DNA from: Colletotrichum lupini
Taxonomy: Eukaryota > Ascomycota > Sordariomycetes > Glomerellales > Glomerellaceae
Direction of reading: 5' to 3'
DNA length: 64,000 nt
NCBI RefSeq assembly: GCF_023278565.1
Contig: NC_064678.1
Coordinates: 186,001-250,000 of the forward strand
In this document: piece after piece, positions 24,224-36,834 of the stretch
Position numbering within the stretch: position 1 is the first letter of the stretch
Layout of the letters: each line of letters opens with the position of its first letter
Translations under genes and position numbers: made by a program
Notes under the pieces: generated by a model
The model's input: only the letters and a program-made list of their open reading frames with translations
Told to the model about the DNA's origin: nothing
Databases searched by the model: none

Positions 24224-26335
24224 GGTTGCTTCTGTTGTGGGATATTGACTTGACTCTGGAGAGGATGATGTCCGTGGGTTGCAAGTCTGGAGCTGATGAT
24301 GAACGACCTGGGACATGGTCCTTTTATCATGTTGCCAACCTGAGTTGAGGACTCGGATCTCTTGAACACACCGCTTGGCCTTTCGGAACGGCGGGATGGA
24401 TGTGTGCTGGGCCTATTCTGGGCTGCCGGCGGGAGAGAGGCATTGCCCCACGATCGCGGAGTGAAGCAGCGGCATCTTGAGTTTGATTACTCCATTGAGA
24501 AAAGCGTCAAGAGAGCAGACCAAGCCGAGGGAGCCATCGTTACCATGGGTATATGGGGATATGGAAGAGACATCCGAAGGACAGGTCTTGAACCATGGAA
24601 TCGCCTGGTTGACGGCATGCTGGACCAGGTCCCTAAGGCTGGGCATGGAGCCATGAATTGCTTGCGGTTGCAGCAAACTACGGCCACCATCGATATTCCA
24701 TGGCGTCAAGGAGTAAAAGTCCGCCAGCCAAGGTGTGGGCAAACTGCGTATTGGATGTAACGGAGTGTAAGTCATCTCGGAGGCGACGCTCCATATTAGC
24801 CACGAAGGGAAGAGCGCGTTGGTCATGGGGGCGTGATGGATGTGGGGACCGTTGAAGAGGGTGCCATGAGGGGTCGGGAAGCTCTTTAAATCGTTCCGGT
24901 CAAGTTGCAATCCAGCAAACTCTCGATTGGAAAGGCGGCTTCGTTGCCCGAGATAACGCTGAGTAGCAGTGGCGTGCCTATGCCATTTAATTTAAAGACG
25001 GAGAAGTGCATCGCGAACCTGTCGGAAAGTGTAGGTTAAAGACAGAGGTAACCAGTCACGGGATGCGAAGTTGGCGGATCGAAAGCCGAAGCGAAAGTAG
25101 CTTGGCTCCAGGTACAGAGACAGGTACCGTCAGCGAAGAGAGGAATAATCGTGGCGATTCGTCGGAGCCGCACTCAAGAGGGCAAGACGCAAGAGGCAAG
25201 ACGCAAGGGACGACAAGCGAGTTGGAGAAATTGGGGTTTGTGTGGTGGTGAACCGCGTCGATGGTGGTGCTGTGGTACTCGGACCTGTCTGGTGTTAATG
25301 AGGTTAATGAGTGTCAAGAGCGGAAGCAATCAATACTGATTGCCTACCTGATAACCATCGGCCCTCAATCTTGGGTTCCCACGCCTGCGGGAACGATCCA
25401 AATTGACGTTTCGTCGAGATTTGGACGTCCAGCAACCTCATGTCATGACCACGGTGGCAATTGGTGGCCGGTGTAAGAGGCTTTGCTTGAGAGTATACAT
25501 AACATTGCAAGCCGCTGATATCAATAGCATTGACGCGAGGAGAGATGACCAAACGAGAGCCGTGCACTATCAGCTATGCATACAGTTGGTGGGTGGTGAC
25601 AAGAGCATGTCGAGGCAGATTCTTCTCTTGGTGGTGAGATGCCAAGGGTTCATGGTACCGACGCGCATCTTTCGGATGCACAGTCCCGTGCTCAACATCG
25701 CAGTCCATCCGTAGAACAGTCCGGAAGATCAGAGAGGCATGCTGTTACGAATAAGGGTCGTACGTTGTTGTCTTGGGGAGCGGAGACTCGTGATAGTGGT
25801 TGTGGTGGTGACGGTGGGTGTGTAAGAGGAGGAAGACGACCGGGGCGGAGGTGTGAAAATGTATTGGCACTGTCCAGATCACCGTGCTTACATAAGACAA
25901 GGTATCTAGGTACCGACTGTTACACGTCAAGACGGGAGTCTGCACGTGAGTGGATCACGTAAGGCGATTCCAGAAAGCTTACCTAAGAAAAGAAGCATGG
26001 ACCATTGTGCCCCACACCGCACGAAGCGCCGGTCCACCGCGAGGCTCACCGCCCGGACCCTTTTGGGGCCTGGCAGAATTTCCCGCCGGTCCCGAAACCG
26101 TTCCCCTCGACCAAGTCGCAAAGTGGAAGCTCTCCCCTGACGGCTGACCGAGCCAGTTCCCGCCGCTGTCCCCGCCGTGTCCCGCCCGCGATCCTGTGCT
26201 TCGAGAATCACCAACACACCCATCCCACCAGCTCTACTACTGTTCACCACAACGCGCCCTCCCGTCTCTCCGTCCGCTCGTCAATCCCCAGTGGTCGCTC
26301 CCCTCGCGTGCGCCCTCACCCCCTGACCCGCCACG
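24224..26335. other. Divergent intergenic/promoter region between cel6A and AP-2 mu
   Basis: About 2.1 kb between divergently transcribed genes, so it should contain both promoters. A TTAGCC (GGCTAA, the Xyr1/XlnR core) occurs near 24797, about 570 bp upstream of cel6A; a single hexamer can be chance. 26.1-26.3 kb is CT-rich and fits an AP-2 mu leader. No gene recognised. Confidence 0.5.
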
Positions 26336-27784
26336 ATGTTGTCTGGAATCCTCATCTTCAACCAAAAGGGCGAGAACCTCATCTTCCGCGCCTTTCGCAA
26401 CGATTGCAGGCCCAGACTTGCCGACGTCTTCCGGATTCAAGTGATCTCGAACTCGCAAGTCCGGTCCCCCATCTTGACCCTTGGAAGCACCACCTTCAGC
26501 CACGTAAAGCATGAGAACATTTACCTTGTTGCTATTACCAAGAGCAATGCGAATGCTGCGCTGGTCTTTGAGTTCCTCTATCGCTTAATTGCGTTGGGAC
26601 GGGGCTACTTTGGCAAGTTTGATGAGGAGGCTGTCAAGAACAACTTCGTGCTTGTCTATGAGCTGCTCGACGGTACGTGCCACATCACACCGGCTCAATG
26701 GACTGTGTTACTAGTGTTCCCCTTCTAACGTTCGCCTTGCAGAGATCATTGACTTTGGCTACCCCCAAAACACCGAGACCGACACCCTCAAGATGTACAT
26801 CACGACCGAAGGCGTCAAGTCAGAACGAGCCGCCGAGGACTCGGCCAAGATTACAATGCAGGCGACAGGCGCGCTCTCGTGGCGCAAGGCAGATGTTAAG
26901 TACAGAAAGAACGAGGCGTTCGTTGACGTGATCGAAGACGTCAACCTTCTCATGTCCGCCACGGGAGCAGTCCTCCGCGCCGACGTCACGGGTCAAATCG
27001 TCATGCGCGCCTACCTCTCCGGTACCCCAGAGTGCAAGTTCGGCCTTAACGACCGGCTACTTCTCGATAACGACGGGCTCCTTAGTCTACCGAGTGGAAA
27101 CAGGATGGGAACAAAGGCCACCAAGGCCGCCGCCGGCAGTGTCACCCTCGAAGACTGTCAATTCCACCAGTGCGTCAAGTTGGGCAAGTTCGACAGCGAC
27201 CGCATCATCTCCTTCGTCCCGCCCGATGGCGAGTTCGAGCTCATGCGCTACCGCGCCACCGAGAACGTCAACCTCCCCTTCAAGATCCACGCCATCGTCA
27301 ACGAGGTCGGCCGCACAAAGGTCGAATACAGCATCGGCATCAAGGCGAATTTTGGCGCAAAGCTCTTCGCCACCAACGTCGTTGTCCGCATCCCTACACC
27401 GCTCAACACTGCTAAGATCACGGAACGATGCACCCAGGGCAAGGCCAAGTACGAGCCCAGCGAGAACAACATTGTGTGGAAGATTGGGCGGTTTACGGGA
27501 CAGAGCGAGTTTGTCTTGAGTGCCGAGGCCATCCTGACGAGCATGACGAATCAGCGCGCCTGGTCGCGGCCGCCCCTGAGCCTCAACTTTAGCTTGTTGA
27601 TGTTTACCAGTTCAGGCCTCTTGGTTAGGTACCTCAAGGTGTTCGAGAAGAGCAACTATTCGAGCGTCAAGTGGGTGCGGTACATGACGAGAGCGGGTTC
27701 CTATGAGATACGGTAAGTCTGGCCTTGTCCATCATCATCATTCCATGTTCTAAGCCCTGTTGCTAACCAATTCACAGTTTCTAG
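26336..27784 (+). CDS. AP-2 complex subunit mu (medium adaptin)
   Basis: Three exons, 26336-26672, 26743-27712 and a terminal coding exon of only 7 nt (27778-27784), give 437 residues, the usual mu-adaptin size. The N-terminus MLSGILIFNQKGENLIFRAF and residues to about 140 form the longin-like domain. The mu-homology domain (about 165-437) includes SWRKADVKYRKNEAFVDVIE, CKFGLNDRLL, and FVPPDGEFELMRYR, which fit mu2 rather than mu1 or mu3. It binds cargo tyrosine motifs and phosphoinositides in clathrin endocytosis at the plasma membrane. The last intron has a TGCTAAC branch site; splicing changes the end to ...YEIRF-stop, and without it the frame would end at TAA two codons earlier in a similar place. 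Confidence 0.93.
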
Positions 27785-28159
27785 CGAGGTAATTATACGT
27801 GTATGTGTGGTTTTGAGCTTGCGTGGTATATGCATAGTATGGCGTCAAAAGGTATTCCCAGTAGAGAAAAACTGGTGGGCTTCAGCACGTTTTGTCAATG
27901 TTTACGGCGGCCATATTGTTGTCAATAACGTCTCTTCTTCCAGAGATTATAGTAATACAAGGTCTCCCTCCCTAGCTCGCATCCTCCCAGTAGTTTCGAC
28001 ATATGTCGTTTCGACGAAATCATCTCCTCGTTGCCCCACGCCAGCCGATTCGACCCAACCACTTGGTCCAGCTGGAATAAGCACCTTTTCGTCAGTCAGC
28101 TTATCTCGCTCTTCTTACGCCGAGAAGGTCTCTTGTTCTCACCCGCGTCGCTAGCTCGA
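27785..28159. other. Convergent intergenic region
   Basis: 375 bp between the ends of AP-2 mu and the 2EXR gene, presumably both 3' UTRs. Nothing else recognised. Confidence 0.5.
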
Positions 28160-29272
28160 CTATCGCAGGCTCATGTCCACGCCCTCATTGGCGACCTCTG
28201 AACGGCTATCCGGATAACAGTCCATTACCGTCGTGTTGTCCACGCCCTCCAACTCGTCGTCTTCCACCAGTAGCACCCTGATTCCCTCGAAATCCTGCGT
28301 AGCAGCGTCTGCCTGCTGGCTCCTGATCATCTCGTCCATAACCCTCGCAAACACGTAGATCGGGTGCTCGTCCGACCAACCCATGCCCTCCAAATTAAAC
28401 ACCTCCCGATACGTCTTTCCCACGCCATGGATTACGTCCGCCACCCGTGATATAGCCGCATCCCTGTCTCGACTGTGAAGCTGGTAATATAGTTCGCCGC
28501 GCGTCTGAAGCTGAGATCTCGTGATATCCTGTTTCTTGCATCGGGTACACCGGCCGTGACAGTGATCGACCAAGTACAGCACTCGGAGTCCCCGTTGTAT
28601 ACAACATGCCAGGTATGCCACCTCTTCAAACACCACCGCCCCAACTGTTGCCGGCGTCCACGTCTCCGCGATATCCAAAGCGATGAGTCGCGCATCACGT
28701 AACGTCTCCGCTATCTCGGCGCTCCACGGCCCTTCAAGCACCTCGGTCAAGTTATTCACCCCCGACGCCTCATATTCGCCAGACAAAACCCCGTGGCAGA
28801 GATCCGTGAGGGCACCGCCGTCTCCGAAACGCAACAGCAGCACATCTTCTTCGTTGTCGTAGTGTATTTTCTTGTTCCGACCGGGGAGGTAGACAGAGTT
28901 CATGTTCCTCCCCCTCAACCGCCTCTCCACAGCCGCCGAGGCTTCAGAACACACTAACCGCATCGTTTGCCGTTGTTTGTATACGGATGGATCATGCATG
29001 TGTCTCGCAATCCTCGTCCGCCGCGCAAGCTCCGCCGGACCCGTTTCAAGGGCGTCCAAGAAGACACACTCTCTGTACTTTGTCCATCTGGCGTGGTTCT
29101 GCTCTGAAATCTTGCCGTCTGCGGATTGGAAAGCCCGTCTGCTTCGATCGGTACCGCGCCAGGACGGAAAACAGACGTCAAAAATATGTATCGACGGTCC
29201 GGCTGTTGCTTCATCCCAGATCTTGAGGCGGAGTTCGGGAGGGAGCTCCGCGAACTTTGTGAATGGCATCAT
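28160..29272 (-). CDS. 2EXR-domain protein of unknown function
   Basis: Single exon, 370 residues from the ATG at 29272. Near the N-terminus is the 2EXR motif, FTKFAELPPELRLKIWDEAT, a short F-box-like segment that is abundant in fungal proteins of unknown role. The rest is mixed alpha/beta with a cysteine cluster HCHGRCTRCKKQD at about residues 255-267, and an acidic C-terminus (VLLVEDDELEGVDN). The frame remains open upstream to 29623, but that longer form would start at TTG. An in-frame ATG at 29467 is an alternative that adds 65 residues. I chose 29272 because 2EXR motifs normally lie near the N-terminus. 2EXR proteins may recruit partners as F-boxes do; that is inference. Confidence 0.75.
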   Translation of the reverse strand: MMPFTKFAELPPELRLKIWDEATAGPSIHIFDVCFPSWRGTDRSRRAFQSADGKISEQNHARWTKYRECVFLDALETGPAELARRTRIARHMHDPSVYKQRQTMRLVCSEASAAVERRLRGRNMNSVYLPGRNKKIHYDNEEDVLLLRFGDGGALTDLCHGVLSGEYEASGVNNLTEVLEGPWSAEIAETLRDARLIALDIAETWTPATVGAVVFEEVAYLACCIQRGLRVLYLVDHCHGRCTRCKKQDITRSQLQTRGELYYQLHSRDRDAAISRVADVIHGVGKTYREVFNLEGMGWSDEHPIYVFARVMDEMIRSQQADAATQDFEGIRVLLVEDDELEGVDNTTVMDCYPDSRSEVANEGVDMSLR

Positions 29273-30085
29273 AGGCGAATTGGACCGGTGCTGCTGAGTC
29301 TCGGACGAGAATTTGACTTCTTGTCGTGATTCTTGTTGGGGTTTATAAAGATAGTCATGAAGGACTCTCATCGCATTCGACCCCGGGAACCCCGTCGCAG
29401 GCAAAAGAGTTGACCAGTCAGACACCCACTCAACAGCATCCACTGCCAACTCACACATCTCATCCATGCTTACTGTCACCTCACTGTCGTTGCTCTGATA
29501 TCGCAACGTGGGATGATCAGACTGGAAAAGACAAATCAAGGCTGTCTTCAACGGCGTCCCTTGGACAAAGTGCCGCTCACTCGTATATCTGTTCTGGGCG
29601 TCAGCGCTTACATGCGTTCTCAACAGCGCAGACCCAGAACGCCACCATCAGATTTGGCCGTTGGTCGTCGCCCGTTTGATAAGCCACGCGACTACCGTGC
29701 CGCCGGGTCGCATACCACACCAAGATACAATGGCAATGTGCCCATTGGCCGGGTCATGTGTGAGCTTGGCACTTGATGGAAGATTGGCTCAACGGCTGCA
29801 TGAGTCCGACCAGCCGGGAGAGCTGAGAGGACAATAAGAGCGAATCTAAGTTGTTTGCTTCGGTGGAACGGGTTGAATGGCCTTTCTGTCGCTACCAGTT
29901 GCCTTGCCCACATCGGCCACGGCTGCTAGTCACCGGAACTCTTGGAGGTCAATCATGTTGCTATCTTTACCGATTTCTTCTCAAAATTTCTCTCTTGCTG
30001 ACTCTTCAGCATGCTCCTATACCCTATCTTCTTCCTTGCGCTTCTCATTCCATCGTCCCCTACATTATTAAACCGCCACATCACA
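29273..30085. other. Upstream region of the 2EXR gene, to the hAT left border
   Basis: About 0.8 kb of normal base composition. The first 350 bp continue the 2EXR reading frame and may be leader or an N-terminal extension. The rest shows no gene and ends sharply at the target duplication of the hAT element. Confidence 0.5.
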
Positions 30086-30093
30086 CGGGTAAA

Positions 30094-30109
30094 CAGCGCT
30101 TATACCCAT
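30094..30109 (+). repeat. hAT left terminal inverted repeat
   Basis: CAGCGCTTATACCCAT, a perfect 16-bp match to the reverse complement of 34414-34429. The 8 bp before it (30086-30093) are the left target copy. Confidence 0.92.
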
Positions 30110-33100
30110 TCAAATCAATTAAATAAATAAGTTAAACAAAGAGTTAAATATAAGAATTTTAGTAAGTTAAATAATTAAATATCGTAAGGCCCTATATTTA
30201 ACGTATTTAATTAAATATAAAGTTATTTAAAAAAAAGAAAATCCGGGGCTAGGCTAATTAAAAATTAATATTCTTAACTACGCCTTATAAAAGTTCGTAA
30301 TTAAGAATATAAATACTTAGAGCAAGATTCGAACTTATAACTCCTTATTTATAATTATAAGTTTAGTATTATACTACTTAACTAAATAGATTATTAGTAA
30401 TTATTATAAAAAAAAAGCTTAAGTATTATAAAGCCCTAAATTTAGTATTTTATTATATTTAATAATTTAAAAAACCTCTAGTACCCCCTTTTTTTAATAT
30501 TAATAAAAATAATAAAGTTACGTATTACTACTTCTAACCTTTTATAATTATTATAATTATTATTAAAATTAATTAAATTATATATTAATTAATTTATTAT
30601 ATTATAATTAATCAATTAATAATAAGTCGTACGATTTTCGGTACGTAGTTACTATTTCGGATTACTTCGTAACTATAGACCTTAACTAATATTAGCTTTG
30701 TATTATTAACTAATTTTAATAATTATAATAGCCTCTACGCCTTTTTAAAAGTAATTTAAAAAGGGAGGACTTTTATTAATAATAATTTAATATTATAAAA
30801 GGGTATAAAACTAAAGAAGTTATAGATCCGTTTAGAGGGGGTTTTTATTTAAGAAATTTATAATAAAAATAATCAAAGTAAAGTTTTTTAGTTTTATTAT
30901 TATTACGACGAAATAAGTATTATTATTTATTTTAAAATAGTAATTATAAGTTTAGTAATAGCTTATTTAAAGTTAAAATACTAAGTAGTAAATCTAAGCT
31001 CTAACGAGTCGTTATATTTATTAAAATCCTCTAAGTACAATTTTATATTAAAAAAACAAAAACTTATTTTTAATATTATTACGAAGGGCTAAGTAATAAG
31101 AATTAAAAAATTAATAATCGGGTATATTATTAATAATAATAGCCTATTTATAACTTTTTAAGATCCTTACCTCTAGGCCCTCTTTTATTAATTAAATTAT
31201 AATATTACTAACGAACTCTTATTATTATATAGAAATATAAAAAAGGAGCTAAGTAAGATCTTTATTAAAAAAAAAGATATAATTAGAATAGAGATCTGGA
31301 GGTTAATAATAAAAGTCTACTTATTATTCGATTTATAGACCTTGCTAACGTAGAATATTATTATTATTGTTTTTATTTACTTTTTAAACTATACTAAGTA
31401 ATAAATATAATACTTTATTATTTTATAATAATAGTATAGTACTTATAATCCCCCTAACAGAGCAATCCGCCGGGGCCGTACTATATATTACGTATTAAAA
31501 AGAACTAGGTATATTGCGCTCTATACTTAATTACTAATTAAAATAGCTCCCGACCTTCCCCCGTAGTCCTCTAAGTTCTAGTTATTTAGAAGGCGAGCTA
31601 TACCTATTTTAATATATATAAAACCTCTTAGTACTAGCTTACGTAAGTAACTAAATCCTATATTATATACTCTTTTTTATTAAGGGTTAGGGGGCCCCTT
31701 ATATATTCCCTTACGTTTATAATATAGCCCGTATTAAAAGGATTTTTAGTTTTATAAAATATAATTTCTAAGTTAGCGTTAATATACTAAATTTTAACGT
31801 TTATACTAGCCCGGCTATTTATAATATTTATATTATTACTTAGCTAAATTCTATATTATTAAAAAGTATTTTACTAATCCTTAGGCGTATTTACGTTAGT
31901 TATAATAACTATAGCGTCGAGCTAGCTAAAGAGGGCGCCTAGCCCGAGAGGGGTAGACTTATTAACGGGTATTTTTAGTTTTAGCTTACTAATTATTAAT
32001 TATATATTAAGAGAGTAGGTTCTTATTAAGGTAGTAGTTTATATATTAATAAGTTTATTTAATGGATTTATTTAGTAGATTTATTTAGTTTAAATAGAGA
32101 GTAGTTTTAGGTAATATTAAAAGTAATAAGGATAAAAAGAATCTTTATAAGCTCTAAGTAGTAAATATTAGCCTATTTAGCCCTTTTTTTTAAAAACCTC
32201 TATGTTACTATTAAAGTTTAGAACCTCTGCGGTTAAGGGCCGCTTCTAACTATTATAATTAATTATTATAGCTAATTATTACGGCCGACCTCTACTGTTA
32301 ACCTTTTTAGCTAGTACTACTACGTAAGTATATTACTTAGCTTATTATTAATAAGTAGCTAAAGAGGGCAGCTTACTTATCCCGAATTATATAATAGTTT
32401 TCGTATTAAAATTATTATATTACGTTAAGCGCGTACTTAGGGTATATTGCGCGTATTATATAGTTAAAAAGTATATTATATTATATAATTTCCCTTAAAA
32501 GTATAATCCCGTTAAGGTTAATCTTTTGCGCCTATAAAGCCGGAAAAAAACCACTACATAGTACTTATAATAAGGCTAATATTACTCAAATTATAAAATT
32601 AGTAATAGATAACTAAGAATTAAGTAACTAAGTCGGAGTAGTTATTTATAATAATATTTTAAATAATAATACTTACTTAGGTTATTTATATTTTATTTTA
32701 TTTTATATTTATACTTAAGAAAATGTTTTTAATTAGAGGATAAAGTATTATAGTTATATTCTTAACCTCGTTAATAAAGCCTTTTTATTTAACAATAATA
32801 AAGAAGTATTTAAATAAGAATTAAATATATTAATTAATACTAAGTAACTTTAAAAAGATCTTAATTTTTAGTATATAAGAGGCCCTATTAATAAGCTTTG
32901 GAACGTTATTAAATTTATTCGCTTATTATTTTAATAATATAAGGCCTTTTTTAAGGTTAATAATAAAACTAATAAGAACGATATATTTATTCTCTTTAAG
33001 GAGTCGTTATAAGAGCTTATACTAACGTTTAATAATAATATAAAATAAAATTCGATATATTTTATAATATAGCGCTCTTTATAAAAAAAAAGCAAATTTA

Positions 33101-34413
33101 TATTTTTTTAGTAACTAGTCGAGCTTATAAAGATCTAAAGTAACGGATTCTTATTAAAAACGTTTTTAATAATAATAACTAATAGCTACTAACTGAGCTA
33201 AAAGTAGTACTTAAACTACTTTATTTTTAAATAATAAAATACTAAGGCTAGGGTAAAAAAGACGGTTATAACCGTTTATAAAAAGTAATAATAGGTCTCA
33301 AGTACTTTATTAACTATTTTAAAAAGTAAAAAAAGTTATATAATAAACTTTTTAAAAAAGAGATAGATCTTACGGCTTTTTAAATTATAATATCGTAATT
33401 ATAATTAATATAAGTAATACTACCTCGTTAATAATTAGCTCGTTATTAATTTATATCTTAACCTCTTTTCTAATTTCTAATTTTAAATAATATTCCTCGT
33501 TATATTTAGTTTAAATATATATTTAGGGAGTAGGTAGAGCTACTTTTTAATAATAATTTTAACTCGTAAGGATATTTTTAACTATTAATTATTAATACTT
33601 AGTAAGTCCTTAATAAGTATTATACTAAGTTAGGTAACTCTCTATTCTATGTTATAATAATTATTTTTTATTTTAAGTAAGGATTAAAATAGTTAGAAAA
33701 GAGGTAAGATATATTTAAGTAGAGCTATTAGCTATTTAATATAAAAAAAAGACTTTACGATTATTAATAAAAATAATATATAAATAAAATAATAAGTCCT
33801 TTTCTTCCTCGTTATTTAAGTCCTCCTCTTTTATTACGATAGTTATAAACTACTTTTACTACCCTTATAATTCTAAAAAGTATTATAAAAAACTCGTAGT
33901 ACTAATAATAATTAATATCTTAAATAATAAACGTAATAATTAACTACGTACCTAAGCTTAATTAATATTATTTATAAATTATCCCTTAGCTAATCCTTAA
34001 CCTAATTTAATAATAAATTAATTATTAGCTAATTTATTTAACGTTAAGTAAGCTTATATTTAATATCTTTACGATATTTATAATAATAATAAACTATAAG
34101 AGGATATTTAGCCTTATAAAGTTAATTTTAATTTTATAGTAATTATTAATAAAATTCTCTATACTAAAAGAGGTTTAATATTTTAAGAACTAGCTTTATA
34201 ATAGTATTATAAAAGTAAGAAGTTAACTTTTTAATTAGAAAAGCTAATCGAGGTAAAGTCTATAAGTTAGTACTATAAGGACTTTTATAATAGCTTTATT
34301 TAATTCCTAATTAAGAAATTAGTTAAATCTATTAATTAATTATTAAATAATTAAATATAGCGCGAGAAATAAGCTAAATAATTAAATATAAACCTTATAT
34401 TTAATTTGTTTAT

Positions 34414-34429
34414 ATGGGTATAAGCGCTG
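34414..34429 (-). repeat. hAT right terminal inverted repeat
   Basis: ATGGGTATAAGCGCTG on the plus strand, the inverse of the left end. It is followed by the right target copy CGGGTGAA (34430-34437), which lies in the 3' flank of the multicopper oxidase gene. Confidence 0.92.
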
Positions 34430-34470
34430 CGGGTGAATCATTGTTATCCTCTCGGTGCGCTCGGCCTCTT

Positions 34471-36834
34471 TTAAACTCCAGAATCGTTTTGCAGATTCGT
34501 GGCGTCGGCGCAGGCGGGGTAGTCCGGATTGTCATCAGTACCCTGGTTGCCAGGCCAGTAGTTCTTGCAGTCATACGCCCAAGTATTCCAGCTTGCACAG
34601 AGACTGTGGGCATTATCAAGAGCCTGAGAGTTCCCGGCGGGCCAAATGAGGTTGGCGTCGGCCTGTCGTTCCATTATTTGTAGAGACAGGCCCTGAGAGG
34701 CGTGGCGAGCAATGTGGCAGTGCATTAACCACACGCCGGGATTATCTGACTTGAAGGCAATGACAGCGTAGCCGCTCTTGGGAAGCAGTACCACGTCACG
34801 GCGGGGGGGATTGTTCCTTTTAATCTTCTCGAGGTTGAAGTCTTTGGGGTTCCATAACTTGTCATCCGCCTGCTCGACGATGGCAAAATCATGGCCGTGG
34901 AGATGGATCTGAATACAGTCAGTTTCGTGCCAAATCTAAATAGGGGCTACCGCTACTGCTACTCACTGGATGAGGACCATATGTTGGGTGGGTATTGTCG
35001 TTGTTGTCGGAGTTAAGAACCAGATATACCTATGTAAGTTGCCAGTCAGTAACACATTTGATGATAGTATCCTACGCGCCACCAAACTCACCCAGTCATC
35101 AGCGGTATAGTTCTCCGGCACGACAACCCATCCTGTCGGCCACTCATCGCCAACATTGTCGAGGTTCAAGAAGGTAGGATTGCCATAGGTGGTCTGGAAA
35201 GGTCGTACGTCCTTGCTGTCCGGTCGCTCGAAAGAGAAAAATGCTGTCGCGTATGGGCCTTTCTGGTTTGCTGCGTTGCTCAGATCCGCGATATTGAATT
35301 CTTCCCCGATTTCGCCGTTCGAGGGAGGTCCAACTGTCCAGGGAACAGTGGGTACAAGCTTGTCGTTGAACTCAGTATCTGAGACAACGAGGCTGATGTT
35401 CCAACCCGTGGTAGTGGGGTCTGCTGTACTGGAACTGTCGTAACGCAGGATACCGGTCTTCATGTAGTTGTTCACGTCCACAGTGGCGTTGCCTTCTGAT
35501 GTCCGGTTCGTGCCTTCTTGCAGTGGCACCTGGGTGCGAATCCAGAAATTGCCATCCTCCGGTAAAGGATTAGCATCGGGGTTCGAGCTATTGACAACCG
35601 GCTTTGCCTCGACGATAATGTGATACCTCTGTCCGATGGCGATGAGAATAGAAGTAGCGTTAAATGGCTCAACGGGGACAAAGTCTGCCTCAACAACGGT
35701 AAAACTGTGGTTGTCGATGGAGAAGATAAACGTGGATTGAAATGCGGTGTTGACAAGGCGTAGGAGATACCGCTTTGCTCTCGTAATAGGGTTGGGATCG
35801 ATGTCATCGAACCAAATCTCGTAACCACGGGGGATCTCTGTGGTGTTTTCAATACCTCCAGTGAATCGATTGATGTTCCCTTTGCCACCCAGCAGGATGT
35901 CTTGCCCCGTTGCAGGTATATTATTCAAGCTTTCAAATGCGCTATTGTTCGCTGAAATCCATTAATTAGTATCAGCTCGATGCAGCAAGACAATGCAGGC
36001 ATGGCTTGGCCTGACTCACCCCAATCAGTCACCGAGATTGGCTCGATAGCCTCGTCATACGGGAATGATGTTGGCCCGTGAATGGTCTGAAGTAAGGTAG
36101 GATGATTAGCATTCGAATTTTGAAGAGACTGAAACTCAAGCAATAGGACTTACAATGGGAGCTTGCACTCCGTCGGCGTACTGGACCGAGTAATGGCTGT
36201 GATACCATGAAGTGCCGTACTGTGTGGCATTCCACCGGTAAACAAAGCTGGACTGCGGGGCGATGGGGCATTGTGTGATGCCGTTGACACCGTCCATGTG
36301 CATCGTTTGATTCTGCCTGATACCATGCCAGTGAACGCTGGTTCCGTTGTTGACGAGGAAGTTCTGAACGTGAATTTCCACGGTATCACCCCAGCAAGCT
36401 TCAATGAGAGGTCCAGGCCAAGAGTTGTTGAACAACTTCGCTTCGGTGAATTCCTGGCCGTTGGCATTGATGGATCCATCTGTAACGTTGAGGTAGTAAA
36501 CACGGGTGATGCCTTGTGGCACCTTGTTCTCATAATCGGTTGTGATGTTGTACTCTTCTCCAGTATCCGCATTGCGAAGCCAACATTTCCGGTCATCTGC
36601 AGTGCCACATGCCTTGAAGCCTTTCATATGGCTGTAGTCGCAGACAAATTTGTCAATGTTGCTGCCGGGAGGCGTGAAGACAGGACTGCCATGTCCAGCG
36701 GTCTCTAGGCCGATGTGAGACCAGCTAAACTTGGCTCCTAGGTGGTGTTGAGGTCCGTCCCGAAAGAAGGGTGAACCGAAGAGTGAATTGGCAACATCAG
36801 TAACGATGATCCAAACATGGCGAAGGGCCAACAT
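34471..36834 (-). CDS. Multicopper oxidase (laccase-like)
   Basis: Five exons on the minus strand (36834-36154, 36086-36020, 35951-35092, 35029-34967, 34908-34471) give 702 residues; introns of 58-68 bp keep frame. All four copper-binding motifs are present: HWHG (about 168-171), WYHSH (about 210-214), HPIHLHGHDF (556-565, built across the last intron) and HCHIARHASQGL (620-631). The enzyme should oxidise phenols, amines or metal ions and reduce O2 to water at a type-1/trinuclear copper site. At 702 residues it is longer than most laccases. The N-terminus (MLALRHVWIIVTDVANSLFG) is only weakly signal-like, so a missed first exon is possible. Several N-x-S/T sites suggest secretion. A hAT element begins 41 bp past the stop codon. 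Confidence 0.9.

Larger units (their letters stand above)
30094..34429 (+). mobile_element. hAT-family DNA transposon, full length, RIP-inactivated
   Basis: The element has terminal inverted repeats starting CAGCGCTTATACCCAT at both ends, with partly matching sequence beyond (AAA.CAA.TTAAAT). It is flanked by an 8-bp duplication: CGGGTAAA at 30086-30093 and CGGGTGAA at 34430-34437. CAG-starting repeats and 8-bp duplications are hAT hallmarks. The 4336-bp interior is extremely AT-rich, with few CA/TG and retained CG. Translated on the plus strand through stops it resembles fungal hAT transposase: about 32.64-32.83 kb (YILNLVNKAFLFNNNKEVFK) and about 32.87-33.2 kb (YIRGPINKLWNVIKFIRLL, then NDIFILFKESL). 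It is dead as a coding unit. The one mismatch between the target copies is itself a TG-to-TA change. Confidence 0.9.

Noticed and set aside
29273..29623. Longer 2EXR protein from 29623
   Set aside because: The codon at 29623 is TTG; the 2EXR motif normally lies near the N-terminus. The ATG at 29467 remains possible and is noted.
30094..34429. Reading the AT-rich block as a centromere fragment or mitochondrial insertion
   Set aside because: Terminal inverted repeats, an 8-bp duplication and hAT-like translation explain the whole block.
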